This document shows, piece by piece, positions 1 through 5,890 of a stretch of 7,113 bases of DNA; position 1 is the first letter of the stretch; every line of letters begins with the position of its first letter. The notes under the pieces are model-generated. The model saw only the letters and a list, made by a program, of their open reading frames with translations. It was not told the origin of the DNA and searched no databases. The stretch comes from Candidatus Nanohalarchaeota archaeon. GTDB lineage: Archaea; EX4484-52. The translations under genes were made by a program, and so were the position numbers. The stretch covers positions 1-7,113 of the forward strand of contig DAOVUW010000045.1 of the NCBI GenBank assembly GCA_030632385.1, written 5' to 3'.

Positions 1-95
1 AAACTCAAAAACTTCTTCTTCGTTTCACCCTCATATATCGCCTTACCTACTCTCCTTTCGTTCATGGAATATATTAATGTATGTAAAGAAATCAT
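1..95 (-). CDS. possible 5' end of an unidentified leftward gene, cut by the window edge
   Basis: On the minus strand an open frame runs from an ATG at 95 to the window edge without a stop; a second in-frame ATG is at 65. The visible protein is lysine-, arginine- and glutamate-rich toward its end, with a stretch reading KAIYEGETKKKF. The frame stays open upstream to a TAA at 176-174, but no ATG or GTG lies in that extension. The YEG-x-x-K pattern faintly recalls the N-terminus of SAICAR synthetase (PurC), but about 31 residues are too few to assign a family. A TATA-like stretch at 151-165 could drive it. It may also be non-coding. Only the neighbouring sequence to the left could settle it. 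Confidence 0.3.
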   Translation of the reverse strand, partial: MISLHTLIYSMNERRVGKAIYEGETKKKFLS

Positions 96-150
96 GCAGA
101 TTTTTCCATCTAACTTTTTAGCTACGCAAAAAACACCCCCTCTCCCAATT

Positions 151-191
151 ATTTTTAAAAAATAACCCAAAAATTACAATACATTTAATAA
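151..191. promoter_or_regulatory. AT-rich promoter region between aspS and the leftward frame
   Basis: Two TATA-like elements lie here. TTTAATAA at 184-191 is centred about 25 bases before the aspS ATG, which puts the expected archaeal transcription start at or next to that ATG, so aspS is probably leaderless. A second A/T tract at 151-165 reads as TTATTTTTTAAAAAT on the minus strand and could serve the possible leftward gene, giving a leader of about 35 bases. Assignment rests on spacing and composition only. Confidence 0.45.
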
Positions 192-211
192 ATTAACGCG
201 ATTATTCAATC

Positions 212-1510
212 ATGAGAGAAATCAAAATATTTACAATTGACGCGAAAAAAAATATCGGAAAGACCATTACCCTGAAAGGATGGGTTGATGATACAAGAGA
301 CATCGGCAAACTTATTTTTCTAATATTGAAAGATTCAAAATCCAAAATACAGATTGTTGCAAAACAAGGTGTTGTTGATGAAAAAATCATAGACACGATA
401 AAAAAAATTCCAAAGGAAAGCAGCATCCAAGTTGAAGGTCTTGTCAAGGAAGCAAAAAACGCAGTAAATGGCGTTGAAATCATTCCAAGCAAAGTGATTG
501 TTTTGAATGAATCGGCGCATAATCTCCCGATTCCAACAGACTCAAAGGCAACAATAACTCTGTCAAAAAGGCTTGATTACAGATATCTTGATTTGCGGAA
601 TGAAAAAGTTACGGCAGTTTTCAAAATTCAGGCAGGGATAATGACTGCATTTAGAGAATATTTGAGTGAAAGAGATTTTATTGAATTTAATTCTCCCGGC
701 ATTATAGCTTCATCATCTGAAGGAGGAGCAGATTTATTTCCATTGCTTTATTACAGCAAAGAAGCATATTTAGCACAAAGCCCTCAATTGTATAAACAGA
801 TGGCAATAGTCGGCGGAATGGAGAGAGTGTTCAGCATTTCAAGGATATGGAGAGCAGAAGTCTCCAATACGATAAAGCATTTGTCTGAATCAAGGCAGAT
901 GGATGTTGAAGCATGTTTTTTTGATTTAGACGACACTATAGATTTAATCTGCGATGTTTTGGTTCATGTAATAAAGACAATCGAAGAAAAATACAAGACA
1001 GAATTAGAATTGCTTGGCGTAGAGCCGGTAAAGATTGACAAAATAAAGCGCATAGATTACAAAGAAGCCATTGAATTATTGCAGAAAAACAATGTCGATA
1101 TAAAGTACGGCGATGACTTGGGCAGTGAAGCTGAAAAAAAATTATGCCAGATACACGACGACAAACCGTTGATAGTCAAACAATGGCCTTCTGACTTGAG
1201 AGCATTTTACTCTATGCCTGATGATAAAGATGAAACACTTTCAAAATCATTTGATTTATTGTATAAAGGAATGGAACTAGCATCCGGCGCAGAGCGTATC
1301 CACATTCCTGAATTGCTGGAAAAAAAATTAAAGCAAAAAGATATGGATGTGGATAATTTCAAGGCATACATTGACTCTTTCAAATATGGTGCACCGCCTC
1401 ACAGCGGATGGGCTATTGGTTTAGAACGGTTGACTATGGCAATATGCAATCTTTCCAACATCAGAGAAGCAACATTATTTCCAAGAGATACAGAAAGAAT
1501 TACCCCTTAA
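212..1510 (+). CDS. aspS: aspartyl-tRNA synthetase, archaeal type
   Basis: Cytoplasmic class II synthetase that charges tRNA(Asp) with aspartate using ATP. At 432 residues it has the usual archaeal/eukaryal-type length and lacks the bacterial insertion domain. The N-terminal OB-fold anticodon-binding domain covers roughly residues 15-105 (GWVDDTRD at 23-30, F36, Q47). The catalytic core follows, with the SSSEGGADLFP and AQSPQLYKQ blocks that bind aspartate. Motif 2 is WRAE followed by TIKHLSE, with lysine where TRH is usual. Motif 3 is AIGLERL, and the protein ends in the family's NIREATLFPRD...TP signature. The ATG has no Shine-Dalgarno and sits about 25 bases after a TATA box, which fits a leaderless message. 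Positions 26 and 85, which in Thermococcus (W26, K85) separate Asp-only from Asp/Asn-charging enzymes, are D26 and V85 here, so tRNA specificity cannot be read from the sequence. The 29-base gap to the next gene holds that gene's own promoter. Confidence 0.96.
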   Translation: MREIKIFTIDAKKNIGKTITLKGWVDDTRDIGKLIFLILKDSKSKIQIVAKQGVVDEKIIDTIKKIPKESSIQVEGLVKEAKNAVNGVEIIPSKVIVLNESAHNLPIPTDSKATITLSKRLDYRYLDLRNEKVTAVFKIQAGIMTAFREYLSERDFIEFNSPGIIASSSEGGADLFPLLYYSKEAYLAQSPQLYKQMAIVGGMERVFSISRIWRAEVSNTIKHLSESRQMDVEACFFDLDDTIDLICDVLVHVIKTIEEKYKTELELLGVEPVKIDKIKRIDYKEAIELLQKNNVDIKYGDDLGSEAEKKLCQIHDDKPLIVKQWPSDLRAFYSMPDDKDETLSKSFDLLYKGMELASGAERIHIPELLEKKLKQKDMDVDNFKAYIDSFKYGAPPHSGWAIGLERLTMAICNLSNIREATLFPRDTERITP

Positions 1511-1518
1511 TATTTAAA
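1511..1518 (+). promoter_or_regulatory. TATA box for the F-family membrane protein gene
   Basis: TATTTAAA begins one base after the aspS stop codon. Its centre is about 25 bases before the ATG at 1540, the normal archaeal TATA-to-start distance, so the transcript would begin at or next to the ATG. There is no Shine-Dalgarno motif in the 29-base gap. Confidence 0.5.
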
Positions 1519-1539
1519 TTTTAATTAATAATATATGTT

Positions 1540-2610
1540 ATGTCTGAGAATCATAAAATCCCAGAGGAAAAACTAAAAGACAAAAGGCATATTTCTACAA
1601 TTATTCTGGAAAAGAAACTAATAAACAAAGGTTATGAAAAAAAGAAAATACAAATTAAAAAAACATTTTTTGATGAATTATTGATATTTATTGATTCTCT
1701 ATTCCGTGCATTGGTTGAAGTTCAAGGAACTAAAAATTTTATGATTTTCATGAATGCTTTTTATATTGATGTAATTAAAGCATATCCGCGTATTTTTGAA
1801 CCGCTGAAATTAAAAGTCATAGCAAGCAATATGTTTGATCTTCCTGAAGAATACATAACAAAAGCTATGAGCATTTCTGTTTTTTCATTTTTTGTTACAT
1901 TTATGGGGGAATTCATAAAGCTTTTAATATTGGACGAAAGCATGACTTTGAGTAAACTAATATATGACTTATCAATAGTTCCGCTTATGGTTTGTGTTGG
2001 AATCAGCATTCTTTTTTATTTTCTCCCATATGCAATTGCAAGCAATAGGACACATAGTATTGAAACAAACATGCCGTTTGCAATAAATCATATGGCGGCA
2101 ATAGCTTCTGCTGGTGTTCCGCCGGAAACAGCATTTAGAATGCTTGTAGAATATGGAAAATATGGAGAATTCTCAAATGAAATAAAAAAGATTGTGAAAA
2201 GAATGAATACACTTGGAGAAGACTTGAATAAATCTGTAGTGTATGTCCTTAAAACTACACCTTCAGACAAATTCAGGGAATTTCTTTACGGGATGGTTTC
2301 TGTTGTTGAAGGAGGTGGAAACATAAATCAATATTTAAAACAAATTTCTGCTGTTGCAATGTTTGATTACAAGATAAAAAGAAAAAAATACCTTGAATCA
2401 CTTTCAACATTTGGAGATATATATACTGTTATTTTAATTACAGCTCCGCTTTTTATTATAGCTCTTTTGACAATAATGAATCTGGTTCCCTCTGCTACTG
2501 TTGGAGGAATGGATATCGTGAGTCTTATGTATATTACAACATATGTAATGATTCCTTTTTTGAATTTCGCCTTTCTTGTTTTTCTCTATATTATCCAACC
2601 AGAGATATAA
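1540..2610 (+). CDS. type II secretion F / archaellum J (TadC-like) family membrane protein, single domain
   Basis: Inner-membrane platform protein of the archaeal type IV filament family (FlaJ/ArlJ, TadC, PilC), which works with a secretion ATPase to assemble pilin-like filaments. Residues 1-50 are charged and cytoplasmic. Hydrophobic segments lie near 111-130 and 143-165. The cytoplasmic F domain follows at about 176-290, with the archaeal signature MPFAINHMAAIASAGVPPE (178-196), then GEDLNKSV, TPSDKFREFLYG and VEGGGNINQYLKQ. Two more hydrophobic segments lie near 294-316 and 329-352. At 356 residues it holds one F domain, whereas many archaellum J proteins are about 550 residues or longer with two. 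No ATPase, prepilin or second F-family gene is visible, so its partners must be encoded elsewhere or lost. The start is chosen by the TATA box 25 bases upstream. Confidence 0.88.
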   Translation: MSENHKIPEEKLKDKRHISTIILEKKLINKGYEKKKIQIKKTFFDELLIFIDSLFRALVEVQGTKNFMIFMNAFYIDVIKAYPRIFEPLKLKVIASNMFDLPEEYITKAMSISVFSFFVTFMGEFIKLLILDESMTLSKLIYDLSIVPLMVCVGISILFYFLPYAIASNRTHSIETNMPFAINHMAAIASAGVPPETAFRMLVEYGKYGEFSNEIKKIVKRMNTLGEDLNKSVVYVLKTTPSDKFREFLYGMVSVVEGGGNINQYLKQISAVAMFDYKIKRKKYLESLSTFGDIYTVILITAPLFIIALLTIMNLVPSATVGGMDIVSLMYITTYVMIPFLNFAFLVFLYIIQPEI

Positions 2611-2630
2611 TGGAAGAAAAAGTAGAGTAA
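2610..2630 (+). other. six-codon frame overlapping the upstream stop (TAATG)
   Basis: ATG GAA GAA AAA GTA GAG TAA encodes MEEKVE. Its ATG shares one base with the stop of the F-family gene, the overlap archaeal operons often use for translational coupling. It is too short to call a gene. It could be the residue of a lost downstream operon partner or chance. Confidence 0.2.
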
Positions 2631-2662
2631 GAATCTTGCGAAATTTTACTGTTTATTTAGAA

Positions 2663-2700
2663 TAGATAAAGTATAGTCTGCTAATTACATACTTTATTTA
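2663..2700. terminator. stem-loop in the convergent gap, possible shared 3'-end element
   Basis: ATAAAGTAT (2666-2674) and ATACTTTAT (2689-2697) are exact inverted repeats around a 14-base loop. The stem extends outward to 2663 and 2700 with one G-U pair. It lies between the ends of two convergent genes. Toward the leftward gene, a T6 run on the minus strand (2710-2705) precedes the stem. For the rightward transcript the nearest T6 (2719-2724) lies just inside the end of the opposing gene. Archaeal termination mostly depends on T tracts, so the hairpin may instead protect the 3' ends. Confidence 0.4.
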
Positions 2701-2704
2701 CAAT

Positions 2705-2710
2705 AAAAAA
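2705..2710 (-). terminator. T6 termination tract of the L30e-like gene
   Basis: Six consecutive T residues on the minus strand lie 5 bases past the stop codon and just before the 2663-2700 stem-loop. A short T run this close to a stop codon is typical of archaeal intrinsic termination. Confidence 0.4.
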
Positions 2711-2715
2711 TCAAC

Positions 2716-2988
2716 TTATTTTTTAATTCCTACAACGCTTACAAAAAATTGCTTTTTGCATATTGTTCCAAATTCTATATTGGATAGTGGAATTTCTTCC
2801 ATATTGAAATTAGAAAGAGATTTATAATGCTGTAATTCATTGATGTATGTTCCCGGCAAAGAACCAGAATAATAAACATCTGATATTTTTCCCAATTTGA
2901 TTAATTTTACTAATCTGTTTAATCCAATTACGAGAATGTTTTTTGCCAATGCATCTTTTATTTTAGATATATTATTTTTGTCTGCCAT
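2716..2988 (-). CDS. L7Ae/L30e-family RNA-binding protein (L30e-like)
   Basis: This small protein (90 residues from the ATG) matches the L7Ae/L30e/S12e/Gadd45 fold along its whole length. It has an N-terminal helix, then ILVIGLNRLVKLIKLG (18-33), aligning with the family's strand-turn-helix that contacts kink-turn RNA. A YY-S strand with a helix comes next, followed by the late IEFGTICKKQFFVSVVG block (71-87), matching the family's ELGTxxGKPFxV. The usual G-x-N-E RNA-contact motif reads G-L-N-R, so the acidic residue is replaced by arginine. It may be a ribosomal L30e-type subunit or a separate kink-turn binder; L30e fits a little better than L7Ae by length and by its ending at the last strand. 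A TTG codon at 2994 would add two residues; ATG at 2988 is preferred. The gene is monocistronic and divergent from the thioredoxin-like gene. Confidence 0.75.
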   Translation of the reverse strand: MADKNNISKIKDALAKNILVIGLNRLVKLIKLGKISDVYYSGSLPGTYINELQHYKSLSNFNMEEIPLSNIEFGTICKKQFFVSVVGIKK

Positions 2989-3017
2989 ATTCAATTAATA
3001 CTTTAATTAAACAAACT

Positions 3018-3027
3018 TATTTAAATA
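3018..3027. promoter_or_regulatory. palindromic TATA box between divergent genes
   Basis: TATTTAAATA is a perfect 10-base palindrome and the strongest TATA match in the 82-base divergent gap. Counting about 26 bases each way gives a leftward start near 2996, 8 bases before the L30e-like ATG, and a rightward start near 3049, about 22 bases before the thioredoxin-like ATG. Because the element is symmetrical, it could serve both directions, with orientation set by the flanking BRE sequence. Confidence 0.5.
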
Positions 3028-3060
3028 TAACGGAAATCATATTGAATAAGTAATAAGAAT

Positions 3061-3066
3061 AAGGAA
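3061..3066 (+). promoter_or_regulatory. weak ribosome binding site of the thioredoxin-like gene
   Basis: AAGGAA ends 4 bases before the ATG at 3071 and partly matches the archaeal AGGAGG consensus. It fits with the TATA box of this gene lying farther away (about 48 bases), which leaves room for a leader. Confidence 0.4.
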
Positions 3067-3070
3067 TATT

Positions 3071-4009
3071 ATGGTAGCAAAAAAAGAATCAAAACCAAAA
3101 ACATCTAAAAAAAAAATTAAAAAAGAAGTAATAACGAAGGAAAATGTAAAAAAGAAAAATTCTAAAGAAGAAGAAATTTCTGAAACAGAAGAAATCAATA
3201 CTTGTCCTATGTGCAAAAGTGAATCAATATATCTTGCAGCGGGTCTTGTTATTGGAATATTAATAATGTTTGCATACACGCAAATAAACACAAATACCGG
3301 TACAAACATAAATGGCAACTTTATAAATACAGGCGGAGATTATGTTTCTTTGCAAGAAGCAGAAGCTATTGTTTTAGAAGTAGTAAGCATGGATCCTAAT
3401 TTAGAAACTTTAAATGTAACTCCTTCTATTGTTAATTCAAGTGAGGAAAACGGAATTTATTCTGTAAATGTTAAATTAGCCGGTGGTCAGGGAGATATGA
3501 TATTTAATTCATTTCTGACAAAAGACGGAAAGATTTTGTTTCCTTCGAAAGGAATAAATATAGAAGAATACAAGAAATTAATAAATGAACAACCTGCTCC
3601 AACCCTAGATGATGAAATACCAATAGATACAGGAAATGAAAATATAGTAGCGGGAAATTTCATTGAAACTCAAGATGCTGTTTGCATGGAAGATGAAAAA
3701 CCAATTGTGTATTTTTTCGGAAGTGAAAATTGCGGATATTGTAAATGGGAGAAGCCTGTTATAGAAGCAGTTGCAGCGGAATTTAAAGACTATATTTCAT
3801 TCCACAATTATATGGGTGACTTTGGAGAAGATAGAGCTATTTTTTCAAAATACTCTACTGGCGGAGTTCCAACAATGGTTTTAGGATGTAAATATTATCG
3901 CGTCGGCGCTGGATCAGATGCAGGGGAAGAACTGGAAAAAGAAAATCTGAGAACCTTACTCTGTAACCTTACTCAAAACCAACCAGAAGAGATTTGCTCT
4001 GCATTGTAA
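3071..4009 (+). CDS. membrane-anchored thioredoxin-fold protein, outward-facing
   Basis: Predicted thiol-disulfide protein outside the cell membrane. Residues 1-44 are lysine/glutamate-rich and disordered, ending in a CPMC pair (C45, C48) just inside the membrane. One membrane helix follows at about 53-70; by the positive-inside rule the rest is outside. A Asn/Thr-rich linker (71-88) leads to a small alpha/beta domain at about 91-170, containing KDGKILFPSKG. After an acidic linker comes the thioredoxin fold at about 196-312: strand PIVYFFGSEN, active site CGYC (221-224), and the cis-proline loop GGVPT (P267). Other outside cysteines are C205, C273, C298 and C309, enough for two further disulfides. 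CGYC is close to the DsbA/glutaredoxin style of active site. An oxidase or isomerase of secreted proteins is likely; the direction of electron flow cannot be told. No DsbB/VKOR-type partner is visible. The 312-residue length and layout resemble membrane-anchored thioredoxin proteins of archaea. Confidence 0.82.
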   Translation: MVAKKESKPKTSKKKIKKEVITKENVKKKNSKEEEISETEEINTCPMCKSESIYLAAGLVIGILIMFAYTQINTNTGTNINGNFINTGGDYVSLQEAEAIVLEVVSMDPNLETLNVTPSIVNSSEENGIYSVNVKLAGGQGDMIFNSFLTKDGKILFPSKGINIEEYKKLINEQPAPTLDDEIPIDTGNENIVAGNFIETQDAVCMEDEKPIVYFFGSENCGYCKWEKPVIEAVAAEFKDYISFHNYMGDFGEDRAIFSKYSTGGVPTMVLGCKYYRVGAGSDAGEELEKENLRTLLCNLTQNQPEEICSAL

Positions 4010-4017
4010 AGCATCTC

Positions 4018-4060
4018 TTTTTTTCTTTAATTTTTCTATTAGTTTTTATTCTATTTTTTT
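4018..4060 (+). terminator. cluster of poly-T termination tracts
   Basis: Within 51 bases of the thioredoxin-like stop are runs of T7 (4018-4024), T5 (4031-4035), T5 (4043-4047) and T7 (4054-4060), with no strong hairpin. Repeated T runs are the usual archaeal terminator, so this should separate the gene from the one at 4130. Confidence 0.6.
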
Positions 4061-4094
4061 CCTGTGATTAAACACACAGAAACTATGCGAAGAT

Positions 4095-4104
4095 ATTTTA
4101 TAAT
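4095..4104 (+). promoter_or_regulatory. TATA box of the 159-residue membrane protein gene
   Basis: ATTTTATAAT is centred about 30 bases before the ATG at 4130, so the transcript should start within a few bases of the start codon. No ribosome binding site is present before the ATG. Confidence 0.45.
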
Positions 4105-4129
4105 ACAACCTTCATTATATTAGTGTATT

Positions 4130-4609
4130 ATGCCATTTACTCCATTTCATATCGGACCGGGATTTGCAGTCGGAATGCTTTTTAAAAAACACATCAATCT
4201 TGCTTCAATATTGCTCGCCAGCATAATTGTAGATATCCGCGCAATTTATTGCCTCTTCATAGGCGATTGTATGCTTCACGGACCATTGCACACTTTTTTA
4301 GGTGGAACAATTTTAGCGATCTTTGTCAGTCTGTTAATCTATACGCTAAAAAATCCGCTCATGAAAATGACGGATTTTTTAAAATTAAAACAAGATTATT
4401 CTTCTAAATCCATCATTACCGGAGCATTGATTGGAACATGGATGCATATATTGCTGGATGCATTTCTCTATTTTGAAATGATTCCATTTTGGCCAATTAA
4501 AGGAAATTGTTTGTTTGGAATTTTTAATTCGCCTGTTGTCTATAATTTTTGCATTGTGTGTTTTGTTGTAGGATTTGTTGTTTGGGTTGCTGAGAATATA
4601 CGGAAATGA
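4130..4609 (+). CDS. small polytopic membrane protein, YdjM/metal-dependent-hydrolase-like
   Basis: A 159-residue protein with hydrophobic segments near 22-45, 55-72, 95-118 and 135-154. It opens with MPFTPFHIGPGFAVG, an N-terminus seen in archaeal and bacterial membrane proteins annotated as inner-membrane metal-dependent hydrolases (YdjM-like, DUF4184 neighbourhood); that name rests on family similarity, not tested activity. Histidine and aspartate residues sit at membrane edges in the order expected for a metal site: H7, D35, H50 and H54 (LHGPLHTFLGG), H106 and D110 (WMHILLDAF). FWP at 120-122 and N126 follow. The substrate is unknown. The gene is flanked by T tracts upstream and converges on the phosphofructokinase gene 40 bases away, so it is transcribed alone. 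The start has no Shine-Dalgarno and is supported by the TATA spacing and the canonical MPFTPFH start. Confidence 0.65.
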   Translation: MPFTPFHIGPGFAVGMLFKKHINLASILLASIIVDIRAIYCLFIGDCMLHGPLHTFLGGTILAIFVSLLIYTLKNPLMKMTDFLKLKQDYSSKSIITGALIGTWMHILLDAFLYFEMIPFWPIKGNCLFGIFNSPVVYNFCIVCFVVGFVVWVAENIRK

Positions 4610-4622
4610 TTGTTGTTGTTTT
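4610..4622 (+). terminator. T-rich end of the membrane protein transcript
   Basis: Immediately after the TGA comes TTGTTGTTGTTTT, a T-rich stretch broken by G residues. It is the only termination-like signal before the convergent gene. Confidence 0.3.
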
Positions 4623-4629
4623 ATGACTT

Positions 4630-4636
4630 AAAAAAA
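4630..4636 (-). terminator. T7 termination tract of the CBS-HPF/PFK operon
   Basis: Seven consecutive T residues on the minus strand begin 13 bases past the phosphofructokinase stop codon. No stem precedes them, as is usual for archaeal intrinsic termination. Confidence 0.5.
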
Positions 4637-4649
4637 CTCAACACACAAT

Positions 4650-5885
4650 TCACAAATACCGACTCACTCTATTCAACTTAATTTTTTCTGAAAAATCACT
4701 TTTTTGGGGTTTTCTTCCAAAACATGTGCCTATTGCTTCGTGAAGAACAAGCTGGTCTAGATTAACTGTATTCTGCTTTATTGCTTCGCTTATATCCATG
4801 TATTCAATGACACCATTTCTTACGCCTGTAACTGTGACTCCGAAAATGCCTTGCTTCAATAGATTGACTGTACCTGCCCCGATTTCTTTGCCGAAGTTCA
4901 CATCATATCCGGAGGAATCCCCGCATCTTACCATATGGGTTGGTCGGATGACTCTTATCTCTGGTATTTCATTTTGACCTTTAACATACATCTGCACGTC
5001 TTTCATAAAGTGAGACATTCTCTCATCTTTCTTCATCCGTTTTATGATTTCTGATTCAATTTTCTTTCCTGCGCCCACAAGAGGATAATGTCCAAATGCA
5101 TCTGGCTTTTTTGATTTGTCTATTAAAAATCCTCTTTCATCAGTGTCTGTTGAAACCTCGCTTTTGAGAGCTTCAGAAGTAATGATTAAATAAGTGCCTG
5201 CTTTTACATCAGAATTTTTTATTCTCATGGTGTATTTGGCAAACAAATCCTCGTAAACAATATCAAAATCAGGGACAATTTCCGGTATTATTATGCAGTC
5301 TGCATCAGCGGCAATTCCTCCACGGAAAGCTGCATGTCCTGCATATCTTCCGTAAACTTCCAATATCATGATTCTATTGTGGCTTCTTGCAGTAGTCCTT
5401 AAATTTCTCGCCATCTTTGAAATAGCATTTATTGTAGAATCACCACCTACACTGTATGGTTGCAAATCAAGATCCATTGTTTTTGGCGCGTGATTTACAG
5501 GAATTCCTTTACTTAAAAGGTCAAGAGCAACTGCACCTGTATCATCGCCACCGCTGACTACTAAAGCATCAATAGAATGTTTTTTGAGTCCTTCTTTTAT
5601 TCTTTCGTATTTATTTTCATCCTTTATTTTTGAAATCTTCACCCTGGAATGCCCTGCTTCAGAACCGGCAATATTTGAATGAAAAAGACCAACCCTTAAA
5701 TAATTCAAACTAATAAGATCTTCTTTTTCAAAATTGATTAAATTATATAGTCCTGCATAACCATTCGGAATTACAACTGTTTCTATGCCATAATGATTCG
5801 CCATCCCACTTACGCCTTTAATAACAGCATTAAGACCACCACAATCACCACCACTTGTAATTATGCCTATTTTTTTTATATTCAT
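4650..5885 (-). CDS. 6-phosphofructokinase, family A, predicted pyrophosphate-dependent
   Basis: Cytoplasmic enzyme that phosphorylates fructose 6-phosphate to the 1,6-bisphosphate. Visible blocks: SGGDCGGLNA (11-20), phosphoryl-donor loop; R81 in the AGHSR block; VSGGDDTGA (110-118); PKTMDLD (134-140), with D138 at the catalytic base position; VGGDSTINA; EVYGR (177-180 region); PEIVP (201-205); SEAL with E238; and H317/R320, matching the substrate-binding GH-x-x-R. The donor is read from two positions: ATP enzymes have glycine at E. coli G104 and G124, pyrophosphate enzymes have aspartate and lysine. Here they are D115 and K135. The length of 411 residues, with an insert at about 241-308, also fits the longer PPi/mixed group. 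Oddities are G16 where proline is nearly always found, and L139 instead of asparagine in TxDND. The start is 5 bases after the CBS-HPF stop with no ribosome binding site, which suggests translational coupling. PPi enzymes are reversible, so it could also work in gluconeogenesis. Confidence 0.9.
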   Translation of the reverse strand: MNIKKIGIITSGGDCGGLNAVIKGVSGMANHYGIETVVIPNGYAGLYNLINFEKEDLISLNYLRVGLFHSNIAGSEAGHSRVKISKIKDENKYERIKEGLKKHSIDALVVSGGDDTGAVALDLLSKGIPVNHAPKTMDLDLQPYSVGGDSTINAISKMARNLRTTARSHNRIMILEVYGRYAGHAAFRGGIAADADCIIIPEIVPDFDIVYEDLFAKYTMRIKNSDVKAGTYLIITSEALKSEVSTDTDERGFLIDKSKKPDAFGHYPLVGAGKKIESEIIKRMKKDERMSHFMKDVQMYVKGQNEIPEIRVIRPTHMVRCGDSSGYDVNFGKEIGAGTVNLLKQGIFGVTVTGVRNGVIEYMDISEAIKQNTVNLDQLVLHEAIGTCFGRKPQKSDFSEKIKLNRVSRYL

Positions 5886-5890
5886 ATTTA

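Noticed and set aside
202..492. Open frame of 96 codons on the minus strand
   Set aside because: It lies antisense to the OB-fold region of aspS, whose protein is clearly conserved; the composition is a hydrophobic shadow.
335..520. Minus-strand frame of 61 codons
   Set aside because: Phe/Asn-rich antisense translation of the conserved aspS coding region.
1761..2270. Two minus-strand frames of 82 and 60 codons
   Set aside because: Both are antisense to the conserved F-domain gene and show no family pattern or promoter.
3037..3318. Hydrophobic 93-codon minus-strand frame that looks like a membrane protein
   Set aside because: Its Phe/Ile/Ser runs are the reverse complement of the lysine-rich N-terminus of the thioredoxin-like protein; hydrophobicity is an artefact.
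4610..4622. TTG repeats after the membrane protein gene as a tandem repeat element
   Set aside because: Only three to four short units; better explained as a T-rich transcript end.
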